Assembly (NCBI GenBank): GCA_958405195.1
Contig: CATYDM010000005.1
Coordinates: 1-64,000 of the forward strand
DNA from: an uncultured Collinsella sp.
GTDB lineage: Bacteria; Actinomycetota; Coriobacteriia; Coriobacteriales; Coriobacteriaceae
Reading direction: 5' to 3'
Length of the DNA stretch: 64,000 bases
This document shows, in pieces, positions 8,225 to 16,248 of the stretch. The notes under the pieces are model-generated. The model was not told where the DNA came from and ran no database searches. It was given only the letters and a program-made list of their open reading frames with translations. The translations under genes and the position numbers were made by a program. The first letter of the stretch is position 1. Each line of letters starts with the position of its first letter.

Positions 8225-9373
8225 TTAATCGAGGATATCGTCGAGGGCACTCTTGATACGGTCGGTCACCGACTTCTTACCAGAAACGACGTCATCGCCC
8301 ATCGCATCGGCAAAAGCACGGAGCAGTTCGCGTTGCTTATTGGAAAGATTGGTGGGAACGACCACGCGCAGTTGCACGATCAGGCGGCCACGCGAACCGC
8401 CACCGCCAATGCGCGGCATGCCGTAATTATTAACGCTCACGGTGTCGCCGTACTGGGCGCCGGCGGGAACCGTCACCTTAACGACCTCGTCGGGCATAAT
8501 GCCCTCGACCTCGATCTCGCAGCCGAGCGCAGCCTGCGCAATCGAGATATCGCTCACCAGGTACAGGTCGTCACCGTTGCGCTTAAAGCGCTCATGGTCG
8601 GCAACACGCACGTTGACAATCAGGTCGCCCGAGGGGTCGCCGCGAAGGCCGGCCTCGCCAAAGCCGCTCACGCGCAGCTGGCGACCGGTCGAAACGCCGG
8701 CGGGAATATCGATGTCGGTCTTTTCGTGCGAAGGCGTGCGGCCCTGACCGTCGCAGGTCTCGCAGGGATGGTCGATAACCGTGCCCTCGCCATGGCAGTC
8801 GGGGCAAGGCGAGGAAGACTGAACCTGGCCCAGGAACGAACGCTGAACCGTCGTGACGTAGCCCGTACCGTGGCAGCGGCCGCACTGCTTTTCCTGTGCG
8901 CCCTCTGCCCTACCGGTGCCATTGCAGTCCTCGCAAGGAGCAAGGCGGTCATAGCTGATCGTCTTTTTGCAGCCAAGCGCCGCCTCCTCGAGCGTCACCG
9001 AAAGCGAGATGGCCATGTCACGTCCGCGACGACGCTCACGACGGCTGCGGGCGCCACCGCCGGCACCGCCGCCAAAGAACGACGAGAACAAGTCGTCCAT
9101 GCCCATGCCACCAAAGATATCGTTGATATCGACGTAACCCGAACCACCAGGGCCGTCGGCGGTGCCGTAACGGTCGTAGTTAGCACGCTTCTGCTCATCG
9201 GAAAGAACGGAATAGGCCTCGTTGAGCTCCTTGAACTTGGCCTCGGCCTCGGGGTCGTCCGAAACGTCCGGGTGTACGGTACGGGCCTTCTTTAGAAACG
9301 CGCGCTTAATCGTCCGCGCGTCGGCATCCCTGTCGACGCCAAGCACCTCGTAGTAATCCCTATTTTCCGACAC
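8225..9373 (-). CDS. dnaJ: chaperone DnaJ
   Basis: A type I J-protein of 382 residues and co-chaperone of DnaK. It shows a J domain with HPD at about residue 33, a Gly-rich linker with GGxGMDDLFSSFFGG, four CxxCxGxG zinc motifs and two C-terminal substrate domains. The start is GTG (VSENRDYYEVLG), preceded by GGAAGGA; the longer ATG-initiated frame is unsupported. hrcA, grpE and dnaK, often adjacent between hemW and dnaJ, are absent from this window. Confidence 0.94.
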   Translation of the reverse strand: MSENRDYYEVLGVDRDADARTIKRAFLKKARTVHPDVSDDPEAEAKFKELNEAYSVLSDEQKRANYDRYGTADGPGGSGYVDINDIFGGMGMDDLFSSFFGGGAGGGARSRRERRRGRDMAISLSVTLEEAALGCKKTISYDRLAPCEDCNGTGRAEGAQEKQCGRCHGTGYVTTVQRSFLGQVQSSSPCPDCHGEGTVIDHPCETCDGQGRTPSHEKTDIDIPAGVSTGRQLRVSGFGEAGLRGDPSGDLIVNVRVADHERFKRNGDDLYLVSDISIAQAALGCEIEVEGIMPDEVVKVTVPAGAQYGDTVSVNNYGMPRIGGGGSRGRLIVQLRVVVPTNLSNKQRELLRAFADAMGDDVVSGKKSVTDRIKSALDDILD

Positions 9374-9454
9374 GACCGAATCCTTCCGACTTTCATTATT
9401 GTCACAGTGCGTCCTATACCCAAGCTGGGCCGGCCGCAAACAGAGGGTTTGATG

Positions 9455-10558
9455 TTATTGCATTTGGTACGGCGAAAGCATGGCCCGTTGCGAGCAGCTC
9501 GCGAACCAAACCGACACGAGCGCGAACATGAAGCCGTTGGCAAAACCGTTGGCAAACTGCATCGCACCGCGCTTCCACCACAGCAGACTGCGATGAAGCA
9601 CACCGTCCGAAAGCACCATGAACAGGCCCATGGTAAACGGAATAAAGCACATCACGGCAAAGGCCGAGAACACGCCCGAGATGGCCGAGAGTACCAAAAA
9701 CGGCGCCACGATGCCCATCAGGTAAAAACCGGTACGAGCTTTGCCTTCCAAGCGCTCGGCCTCAACATGGGCACGGCCGACCAGGTCGCCGCCCGCGGCA
9801 CCGTTGGTGCCAGCATGACCCATGCCGCTAATGCGGACCTCGTCGCCATCGTGCGTGCCGGCAGGAAACTCAATCGTCTGCTCGGAGGTTACGCGAGTAC
9901 GACCGCTGCCACCGCAATCAGGGCAGGGGTCGGCCACAACTTTACCGGAACCGCCGCACTCGGGGCAGACCGACTGGAACGTGCCCGCACCAAACAGGAA
10001 GGACAGGTCGACGTCGATGTGGCCGCGGCCACCGCAGCTCGGGCAGGTATGGGCATGCTCGGAGGAGACAGAACCCGAACCGCCGCAGTTGCTACAGGTA
10101 TCGAAGCGCGTGTAGCGGACGGTCTTGCGGGCACCGCCCTTGGCCTCCTTGGCGTCGAGTTTGATATCGACGACCACGTTGGCGCCGTTCTCGGGATTGT
10201 AGGCAGCCTGCCCACGACGCTGCTGGCCCCAGGCGCCGCCAAAGGGAAAGCCGCCCTCAAAGGGATTGCCATAGCCCGCGTTGCCGGCGTAGCCGCCACC
10301 ATAGGGCGAAGCCGTAGGAGCACCGGCAAAGGGATTGCCAGAACGCATGGCGTCGTAGCGCGCACGTTTTTGCTCATCCGAAAGCACGGCGTAGGCCTCG
10401 GAAACCTCTTTAAACTTTTCCTCGGCATCCGGCTCTTTGTTGACGTCCGGATGGAGCTTGCGGGCCTTTTGCTGAAAGGCCTTTTGAATATCACGCGAGG
10501 TCGCGTCCTTGGAGACGCCCAGAATCTCGTAGTAATCTTTTTCGTTCATCGTCGCCAT
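9455..10558 (-). CDS. membrane-anchored J-domain zinc-finger protein
   Basis: A 367-residue J-protein distinct from the neighbouring DnaJ. Residues 5-70 are a J domain with HPD at 36-38. A Gly/Phe-rich linker follows. All four CxxCGGxG zinc motifs are present (Cys 155-158, 172-175, 198-201, 212-215). The usual second substrate domain and dimerisation tail are missing. Residues about 278-355 instead contain roughly three hydrophobic segments. It may recruit DnaK to the membrane; that role is inference. The start at MATMNEK has AGGAGGTT upstream. Confidence 0.82.
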   Translation of the reverse strand: MATMNEKDYYEILGVSKDATSRDIQKAFQQKARKLHPDVNKEPDAEEKFKEVSEAYAVLSDEQKRARYDAMRSGNPFAGAPTASPYGGGYAGNAGYGNPFEGGFPFGGAWGQQRRGQAAYNPENGANVVVDIKLDAKEAKGGARKTVRYTRFDTCSNCGGSGSVSSEHAHTCPSCGGRGHIDVDLSFLFGAGTFQSVCPECGGSGKVVADPCPDCGGSGRTRVTSEQTIEFPAGTHDGDEVRISGMGHAGTNGAAGGDLVGRAHVEAERLEGKARTGFYLMGIVAPFLVLSAISGVFSAFAVMCFIPFTMGLFMVLSDGVLHRSLLWWKRGAMQFANGFANGFMFALVSVWFASCSQRAMLSPYQMQ

Positions 10559-10616
10559 GCGAGGCAACCTCCTGCTCACAGCAGCGTATATATTCCGGTA
10601 ATTCTACCCGAGCGGC

Positions 10617-11849
10617 CTAAGCTAGATCCCAAAACAGCTCGAACAGAACATTTCCATCGAGCCAGCCCAGGTGGGTCGGCGCCAGACGAGCGCGAACGTG
10701 GCCCGCGAGGACGTCAGCCGAATTGAAGGGTCCCTCATGGACCCCGAGCGTCTCGGGCACCCAAGTAGCAAGACCCAATTCAAGCGCGCGATCGCAGGCA
10801 GCTGCCAGCTCGCCCGTTGGGATGACGTAAGCTGCACGAATCAACAGGTCGGACGCAACACCGCGCGTCATGCGACAAGCAAGCATCAGGTCCTCTGCCG
10901 CGGCCTCGCGCTGCGACAGATATTCAGGCTCAAACGCCGTCGCGTCATCGTCGCGCTGAACCAAGCGCACACGGTACCCATCGCCTCGAGAGGACACGCC
11001 GGGGAACAAACCAGCAAGACGGTCGAAATCCTCGGCATCGAGCATGCCAGCGGCAGAACGGCCCAGGCCCAGGTAGCACCGTCCAGTCCAATAAGCAATG
11101 TTATGGACGCACTCATGGCCGTCGAGCGCGTAGCTCGCCACCTCATACGGGTGATAGCCCGCCGAACTCAACCGCTCGCGCGCAACGTCCATGCATGCGG
11201 CCTGGAAATCCTCATCGGGCTCGAGCGACTCGTCACGGCACGCCATGCGATAGAGCGGTGTGCCCTCCTCAAGCGTGAGCGGGTAGACCGACACATGATG
11301 CGGAGTCGCCGTGAGCACGCCATCGAGCGTGCGCTGCCAACTCGCCGCCGTCTGCCCGGGAAGGCCACACATAAGGTCGCACGACACATCGAGGCCAGCG
11401 TCCTTCACCGTCGCGATGGCAGCGAGCGCCCGATCGGCATCGTGAATACGGCCAATAGCAGCCAGTTCGGTGTTATCGAGCGTCTGCACGCCCAGAGAGA
11501 TGCGCGTGACACCCGCCTCGGCAAGCGCGGTGGCGAGCTCAGCGGTCAGCGACTCAGGATTGGCTTCGCAGGTAAACTCAACAGGGGCGCACGACGCACG
11601 AATACGCCGCGCCAGCTCCACCAGGCGCTCCCCCGCCAGCGACGGCGTACCGCCGCCAACATAGACGGTGCGGATCTGGTCAAGGGCCCCAGCTTTGCCA
11701 AAAGCATCGAGGCGCGCGTACAACTGCTCAAAATAGGCATCGAGCGCAGCGCTCAGGTCGCACGGAGCAAAACTGCGCGAGTCAAAGTCGCAGTACCGGC
11801 ACTTTTGAGCGCAAAACGGCACGTGCACGTACAGCGCGGTAACGGCCAC
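10617..11849 (-). CDS. hemW: radical SAM protein HemW (heme chaperone / HemN-like)
   Basis: A 410-residue radical-SAM enzyme with the cluster motif CAQKCRYC near residue 13 and the HemN-type YVGGGTPS motif. HemW proteins are annotated as coproporphyrinogen dehydrogenases, but studied members bind heme and lack the extra HemN cysteine spacing. Heme chaperone is therefore the likelier role. The start is GTG. It is followed by J-protein genes, matching the conserved lepA-hemW-dnaJ order. Confidence 0.88.
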   Translation of the reverse strand: MAVTALYVHVPFCAQKCRYCDFDSRSFAPCDLSAALDAYFEQLYARLDAFGKAGALDQIRTVYVGGGTPSLAGERLVELARRIRASCAPVEFTCEANPESLTAELATALAEAGVTRISLGVQTLDNTELAAIGRIHDADRALAAIATVKDAGLDVSCDLMCGLPGQTAASWQRTLDGVLTATPHHVSVYPLTLEEGTPLYRMACRDESLEPDEDFQAACMDVARERLSSAGYHPYEVASYALDGHECVHNIAYWTGRCYLGLGRSAAGMLDAEDFDRLAGLFPGVSSRGDGYRVRLVQRDDDATAFEPEYLSQREAAAEDLMLACRMTRGVASDLLIRAAYVIPTGELAAACDRALELGLATWVPETLGVHEGPFNSADVLAGHVRARLAPTHLGWLDGNVLFELFWDLA

Positions 11850-11851
11850 CC

Positions 11852-12895
11852 TTAAGCCTCCAGCGGATGAGGGGGCACCGATTCGCCGGCGGCAAGTGCG
11901 GCCTCGCAGGCCACCACATCGCGCTCGATCTCATCGACCAGCACCATAAACTCCTCGTATGTGGAACAGCGCACCACATGGGCACGCCAAGCGGCGGCAT
12001 GGGGCATGCCTTTTAAGTACCAGCTTGCGTACGTGCGGGCACGCGACATGAGCGGCAGAAGCTCATGCGTCAGCGTTAGGTGTTCACGCAGGGCGTCCAA
12101 GCGCTCGACGGAGCTGCGCACCGGCACCGGTACGCCATCGAGCGCAAGGGCTCGAGCATCACCAAAGACCCAGGGATTACCGTAGATACCGCGCGCGATA
12201 AACACCGCGCTGGCACCCGAGTTGCGCAGATGCTCCGCGGCGTCCTCGGCGCAGAACACGTCGCCCGAACCGATCACAGGTATCTCGACGGCATCTGCGA
12301 CCTCATCGACGACTGACCAATCGGCCTGGCCCGTGTAGAGCTGCGTGGCGCAACGACCATGCACGGCGACTGCGGCAGCCCCTGCACCCTCAAGCATCTG
12401 GGCAAATGTCGCGGCATTGCGGTCCTCGGCATAAAAGCCCTTGCGAATCTTGACGGTCACGGGCACGTGCGCCGCACCCACCGTGGCCTCGACGATCTTC
12501 TCCGCCAGGTCAGGCGTGCGCATAAGCGCCGAGCCCTCGCCCTTAGTAACGACCTTGCGGGCGGGGCATGCCATATTGATATCGATAAGCGACAGGCGAT
12601 CGCCAACGCGCTCCTCGACGGCGGCGACGGCACTCGCAAACTGATTGGGCTTGGAGCCAAAGAGCTGCACGCAAATCTGCTGTTCCTCGTCGGCAGGTAG
12701 CACCAGACGCCAGGTCTTGTTGCTGGCATAGGCAAGGCCCGCCACGCTCACCATCTCACTGTAGGCAAAGTTGGCACCGCGGCGGCGGCACATGATGCGG
12801 TATGCGGGGTCGGTCACGCCCGCCATGGGAGCCATAAGGAACGGCTGCTCGACATAGGCGCCCAGCAGCCGCTGACTATATTCGGAAAGCGCCAT
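11852..12895 (-). CDS. dusB: tRNA-dihydrouridine synthase
   Basis: An FMN-dependent reductase making dihydrouridine in tRNA D-loops, 347 residues. The N-terminus shows FLMAPMAGVTDPAYR. The catalytic cysteine lies in NMACPARKV, and the FMN phosphate region GSGDVF is present. It belongs to the DusB-like bacterial group on these motifs; the exact position modified is not visible. It lies 2 bp before hemW, so it is probably in one transcript with lepA. Confidence 0.88.
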   Translation of the reverse strand: MALSEYSQRLLGAYVEQPFLMAPMAGVTDPAYRIMCRRRGANFAYSEMVSVAGLAYASNKTWRLVLPADEEQQICVQLFGSKPNQFASAVAAVEERVGDRLSLIDINMACPARKVVTKGEGSALMRTPDLAEKIVEATVGAAHVPVTVKIRKGFYAEDRNAATFAQMLEGAGAAAVAVHGRCATQLYTGQADWSVVDEVADAVEIPVIGSGDVFCAEDAAEHLRNSGASAVFIARGIYGNPWVFGDARALALDGVPVPVRSSVERLDALREHLTLTHELLPLMSRARTYASWYLKGMPHAAAWRAHVVRCSTYEEFMVLVDEIERDVVACEAALAAGESVPPHPLEA

Positions 12896-12899
12896 AGAC

Positions 12900-14711
12900 C
12901 TACTCGTCCACCTTGAGGATCGCCATAAACGCCTCCTGCGGGACCTCGACCGAGCCGATGGCCTTCATGCGCTTCTTGCCCTCTTTCTGCTTCTCGAGCA
13001 GCTTGCGCTTACGCGAAATATCGCCGCCGTAGCACTTGGCAAGCACGTCCTTGCGACGCGCCTTGACGGTGGAGCGGGCAATGATCTTGTTGCCGATAGC
13101 ACCCTGGATGGGCACCTCGAACAGCTGGCGCGGAATGATCTCCTTGAGCTTGTCGCATAGGCCGCGGGCAAGACCGTAGGCCTTGTCCTTGTGAACAATA
13201 AACGACAGCGCGTCCACCTCGTCGCCCGAAAGCAGGATGTCGAGCTTCACAAGCTCGGATGGACGGTACTCGTTGAACTCGTAGTCCAACGAGGCGTAAC
13301 CCTTGGTGCGACTCTTGAGCTGGTCAAAGAAGTCCAAGATGAGTTCGGCGAGCGGCATATCAAAGCGCATCTCGACCGATTTGCTCGTGAGATGGATCAT
13401 GTCAGTCGTCACGCCGCGGTGCTCGATGGCAAGCTGCATAACGGCACCCGTATACTCGGGCGGACAGATGATCTTGGCCTTGAGGTAGGGCTCCTCAATG
13501 CGCTCGATACGCGTAGCCTCGGGCAGATCCTGCGGGCTGCGGACATCGACCATCTCGCCATCGGTCTTGTACACGTGATAGTCGACCGAAGGACTCGTGG
13601 CGATGAGGTCAAGGTTGAACTCACGCTCGAGGCGCTCCTTAACGACCTCCATGTGCAGCAGGCCCAAGAAGCCCACGCGGAAGCCAAAGCCGAGCGCCAC
13701 GGACGTCTCGGGCTCCCACACCAACGACGGGTCGTTAACGTGGAGCTTATCGAGTGCGTCGCGCAGGTTCTCGTAATCCTTGTTATCGATCGGGAACAGG
13801 CCCGTATAGACCATGGGCTTGGCCTCGCGGTAGCCCGGAAGCGGCTCGGGGCAGGGGTTCGACGCCCAGGTAAGGGTGTCGCCCACGCGAACGGCCTCGG
13901 GGTCCTTCAGGCCCGTGACTACGTAGCCCACCTCGCCGACCGTCAGAGCATCGACCGGGGTCTCGGCAGGACGCTTGACGCCCACGCCGTCGACCAAAAA
14001 GTCACCCTCGGCCTGCATCATACGCAGCGTATCGCCCTTTTTGATGGAACCATCGAAGACGCGCACCGTGGCCACCACACCGCGATACTCGTCAAAGTAC
14101 GAATCCAGAATGAGCGCTTTGAGCGGAGCGTTTGCATCGCCCTTAGGAGGAGAGATCAAAAAGACGATGGACTCCAGCAGATCGTGAATGCCCTCGCCGG
14201 TCTTGCCCGATACGCATACGGCATCGTCGGCGGGAATCGCCAGGTCGTCCTCGATCTCGGTCTTGACCTCGTCGGGATGGGCCGAGGGCAGGTCGATCTT
14301 GTTGATGGCGGGCACGATATCCAAGTTGGCGTTCATAGCAAGCGTTGCGTTGGAGACAGTCTGTGCCTCGACACCCTGGGTGGCGTCAACGACGAGCACC
14401 GCGCCCTCGCAAGCGGCCAATGAACGCGAGACCTCGTAGGTAAAGTCTACATGGCCCGGCGTATCGATGAGGTTGAACTGATACGTCTCGCCATCGTCGG
14501 CGTCATAGGACACGCGAACGGCATTGGACTTGATTGTGATGCCGCGCTCGCGCTCGATATCCATGGTGTCGAGCAGCTGCGACTCCATGTCGCGTTCGTC
14601 GACGGTATGGGTGAGTTCGAGGATACGGTCACTGATCGTGGACTTGCCATGGTCGATGTGCGCAACAATCGAGAAGTTGCGGATGTGGGAAATGTCAATT
14701 GAAGTATTCAT
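12900..14711 (-). CDS. lepA: elongation factor 4 (LepA)
   Basis: A ribosome-associated translational GTPase that promotes back-translocation and assists initiation or assembly. The 603-residue product has G1 AHIDHGKS near residue 17, G3 DTPGH, G4 NKID, and the unique C-terminal domain after the EF-G-like domains III-V. The ATG of MNTSIDIS was chosen because family proteins start there; its RBS is weak. It follows the rpsT terminator. Confidence 0.96.
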   Translation of the reverse strand: MNTSIDISHIRNFSIVAHIDHGKSTISDRILELTHTVDERDMESQLLDTMDIERERGITIKSNAVRVSYDADDGETYQFNLIDTPGHVDFTYEVSRSLAACEGAVLVVDATQGVEAQTVSNATLAMNANLDIVPAINKIDLPSAHPDEVKTEIEDDLAIPADDAVCVSGKTGEGIHDLLESIVFLISPPKGDANAPLKALILDSYFDEYRGVVATVRVFDGSIKKGDTLRMMQAEGDFLVDGVGVKRPAETPVDALTVGEVGYVVTGLKDPEAVRVGDTLTWASNPCPEPLPGYREAKPMVYTGLFPIDNKDYENLRDALDKLHVNDPSLVWEPETSVALGFGFRVGFLGLLHMEVVKERLEREFNLDLIATSPSVDYHVYKTDGEMVDVRSPQDLPEATRIERIEEPYLKAKIICPPEYTGAVMQLAIEHRGVTTDMIHLTSKSVEMRFDMPLAELILDFFDQLKSRTKGYASLDYEFNEYRPSELVKLDILLSGDEVDALSFIVHKDKAYGLARGLCDKLKEIIPRQLFEVPIQGAIGNKIIARSTVKARRKDVLAKCYGGDISRKRKLLEKQKEGKKRMKAIGSVEVPQEAFMAILKVDE

Positions 14712-14742
14712 GCGGACTATCTTACCCGAGCGGTACAAAAAA

Positions 14743-14770
14743 TGGAGCCTGTTCCATAAAACAGGCTCCA
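14743..14770 (-). terminator. rpsT terminator
   Basis: A perfect 11-bp stem (TGGAGCCTGTT / AACAGGCTCCA) is followed by TTTTTT on the minus strand, between rpsT and lepA. Confidence 0.88.
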
Positions 14771-14807
14771 TTTATGCGCGTAATCTGTGTGGTGTGAAAT
14801 TTACAAC

Positions 14808-15074
14808 TTAAGCGTTGATGCTGTTCACGAGCTTGGCAAGACCGGACTTGCGGTTGGAAGCCTGGTTCTTGTGGATAACATGCTTTGCGGCAGCCATGTC
14901 GAGACGCTTGGTGACGGTCTTGAGGGCAGCCTGGGCCTTCTCGGCGTCGCCCTCGGCGACGGCGGACTGGACGTGCTTGGTTAGCGTCTTGAGCTCGGAC
15001 TTGACAGCCTTGTTACGCATGCGAGCTGCCTCATTGGTGCGGATACGCTTCTTCTGAGACTTGATGTTTGCCAC
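14808..15074 (-). CDS. rpsT: 30S ribosomal protein S20
   Basis: An 88-residue basic helical protein binding 16S rRNA. The N-terminus ANIKSQKKRIRTNEAARMRN and C-terminus NRKSGLAKLVNSI are characteristic. The start is a GTG preceded by AAAGGAA; the ATG further upstream would add a non-family tail. It forms a short transcript with its own promoter and terminator between holA and lepA. Confidence 0.96.
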   Translation of the reverse strand: MANIKSQKKRIRTNEAARMRNKAVKSELKTLTKHVQSAVAEGDAEKAQAALKTVTKRLDMAAAKHVIHKNQASNRKSGLAKLVNSINA

Positions 15075-15149
15075 TTCTGGAGTTCCTTTCGAGTTCCTTG
15101 CAAAAAATGTATGACACCTCTGAGACACGGTGAGGTCATGCAAGCGCCT

Positions 15150-15155
15150 ACTATA
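15150..15155 (-). promoter_or_regulatory. rpsT promoter, extended -10
   Basis: The minus strand reads GTGCTATAGT, an extended -10 (TGC-TATAGT), about 75 bases before the rpsT start. No good -35 is seen. The rpmB promoter has an almost identical box. Confidence 0.55.
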
Positions 15156-15207
15156 GCACGCTCCCCCTCAAAGGGATAGAACGAATTTGTCAAATAGGCA
15201 GGTATCA

Positions 15208-16170
15208 TCACGATTTTCTCAAGATGTTCGTAATCCAGAGCAAAAGCGCGGTCTGAGAATCGGCCGAACCCTTGAGCGCGAGCTCCACATCAACGGCACC
15301 CTCGAGCGCTGCGACGAGCTCTGCCATCGAAAAGCGACGTGCCCAGGTCAGGTGATTCTTGACCTGCCAGGACTGGAGTTTGAGCGTTGCGGCCAGCTCA
15401 CGACCCTGTCCGCGCGCATCGAGCGCCTTGGCAACGATAAGCTCGCGAATGCGGCCGCACAGCAATGTGTACGTCCACACGTAGCTCTTGGCGGGCATTA
15501 GATTGAAGAGCTCGAGCGAACGGCGCATGTCACGGGCCGAGACCGCATTGAGAAAGTCCCAGGGTTGAACCTCGGCCGTTCGTACAATCCAGCGCTCAAC
15601 GTCGGCAAGCTCAATCTGGGGCGCCTCGACCATCTGGGCAAGCTTAGCCAAGTCGTTATCGAGCATGCGAGTGTTTTCACCCGAACGCGAAACGAGCTCC
15701 TCGGCGGCCGCCGTCGAGATCGACTTGCCGTGCTGCGTCGCCATCTGTTGCACGCGGCGCGGTAACTCCCAGCGCTTGGTGCCGGAGCAATCGATCACGG
15801 CCTTCTTGTCGATTTTGGCGATCGCCTTATACAGGCGCGTGTTCTTGGCAAGCGAGTCGGCGATGATGAGGCAGACCGTCGTGGGGCTGGGACTCGCCAG
15901 ATAGTCGACAAGCGACTCCGAGACCGCCTTAGCGAGCTTTGAGCAGCCATCAAGGATTACCAAGCGAAACTCGCTGCCCATCGGAAAGGTGTTAAGCGAT
16001 CCGATAATGGACTCGATATCGGGGTCCTTGGTCATGTCGCGCTCGTCGAGGTTGAACTCGACCATTCCCGACTTTTCCAGACGCGCCTTCATACGCGAGA
16101 CGGCGTGATCGCGCTTGACGCCGTCGGTACCGACGATCAGATATGCCGGCAGCAGACCGGTTTCGGACAT
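15208..16170 (-). CDS. holA: DNA polymerase III delta subunit
   Basis: The 320-residue clamp-loader delta subunit, which opens the beta sliding clamp. The N-terminal region LLPAYLIVGTDGVKRDHAV and the C-terminal helical collar domain with WTYTLLCGRIRELIVAKAL fit the family. The start was set at the ATG of MSETGLLP with GGGAGGGGAG upstream. It follows comEC, the common comEA-comEC-holA-rpsT order. Confidence 0.92.
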   Translation of the reverse strand: MSETGLLPAYLIVGTDGVKRDHAVSRMKARLEKSGMVEFNLDERDMTKDPDIESIIGSLNTFPMGSEFRLVILDGCSKLAKAVSESLVDYLASPSPTTVCLIIADSLAKNTRLYKAIAKIDKKAVIDCSGTKRWELPRRVQQMATQHGKSISTAAAEELVSRSGENTRMLDNDLAKLAQMVEAPQIELADVERWIVRTAEVQPWDFLNAVSARDMRRSLELFNLMPAKSYVWTYTLLCGRIRELIVAKALDARGQGRELAATLKLQSWQVKNHLTWARRFSMAELVAALEGAVDVELALKGSADSQTALLLWITNILRKS

Positions 16171-16248
16171 TACGCTCCCCTCCCGCAGGCCTTCGTATTC
16201 GTTCCGTGCCATTCTAGCCCAGGGGCCCACCACACGCCATCGACATCG

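Noticed and set aside
6608..9295. 895-codon plus-strand ORF opposite phoH, mtaB and dnaJ
   Set aside because: It spans three well-supported genes on the other strand, has no domain-like motifs and has no RBS. It is a codon-bias artefact.
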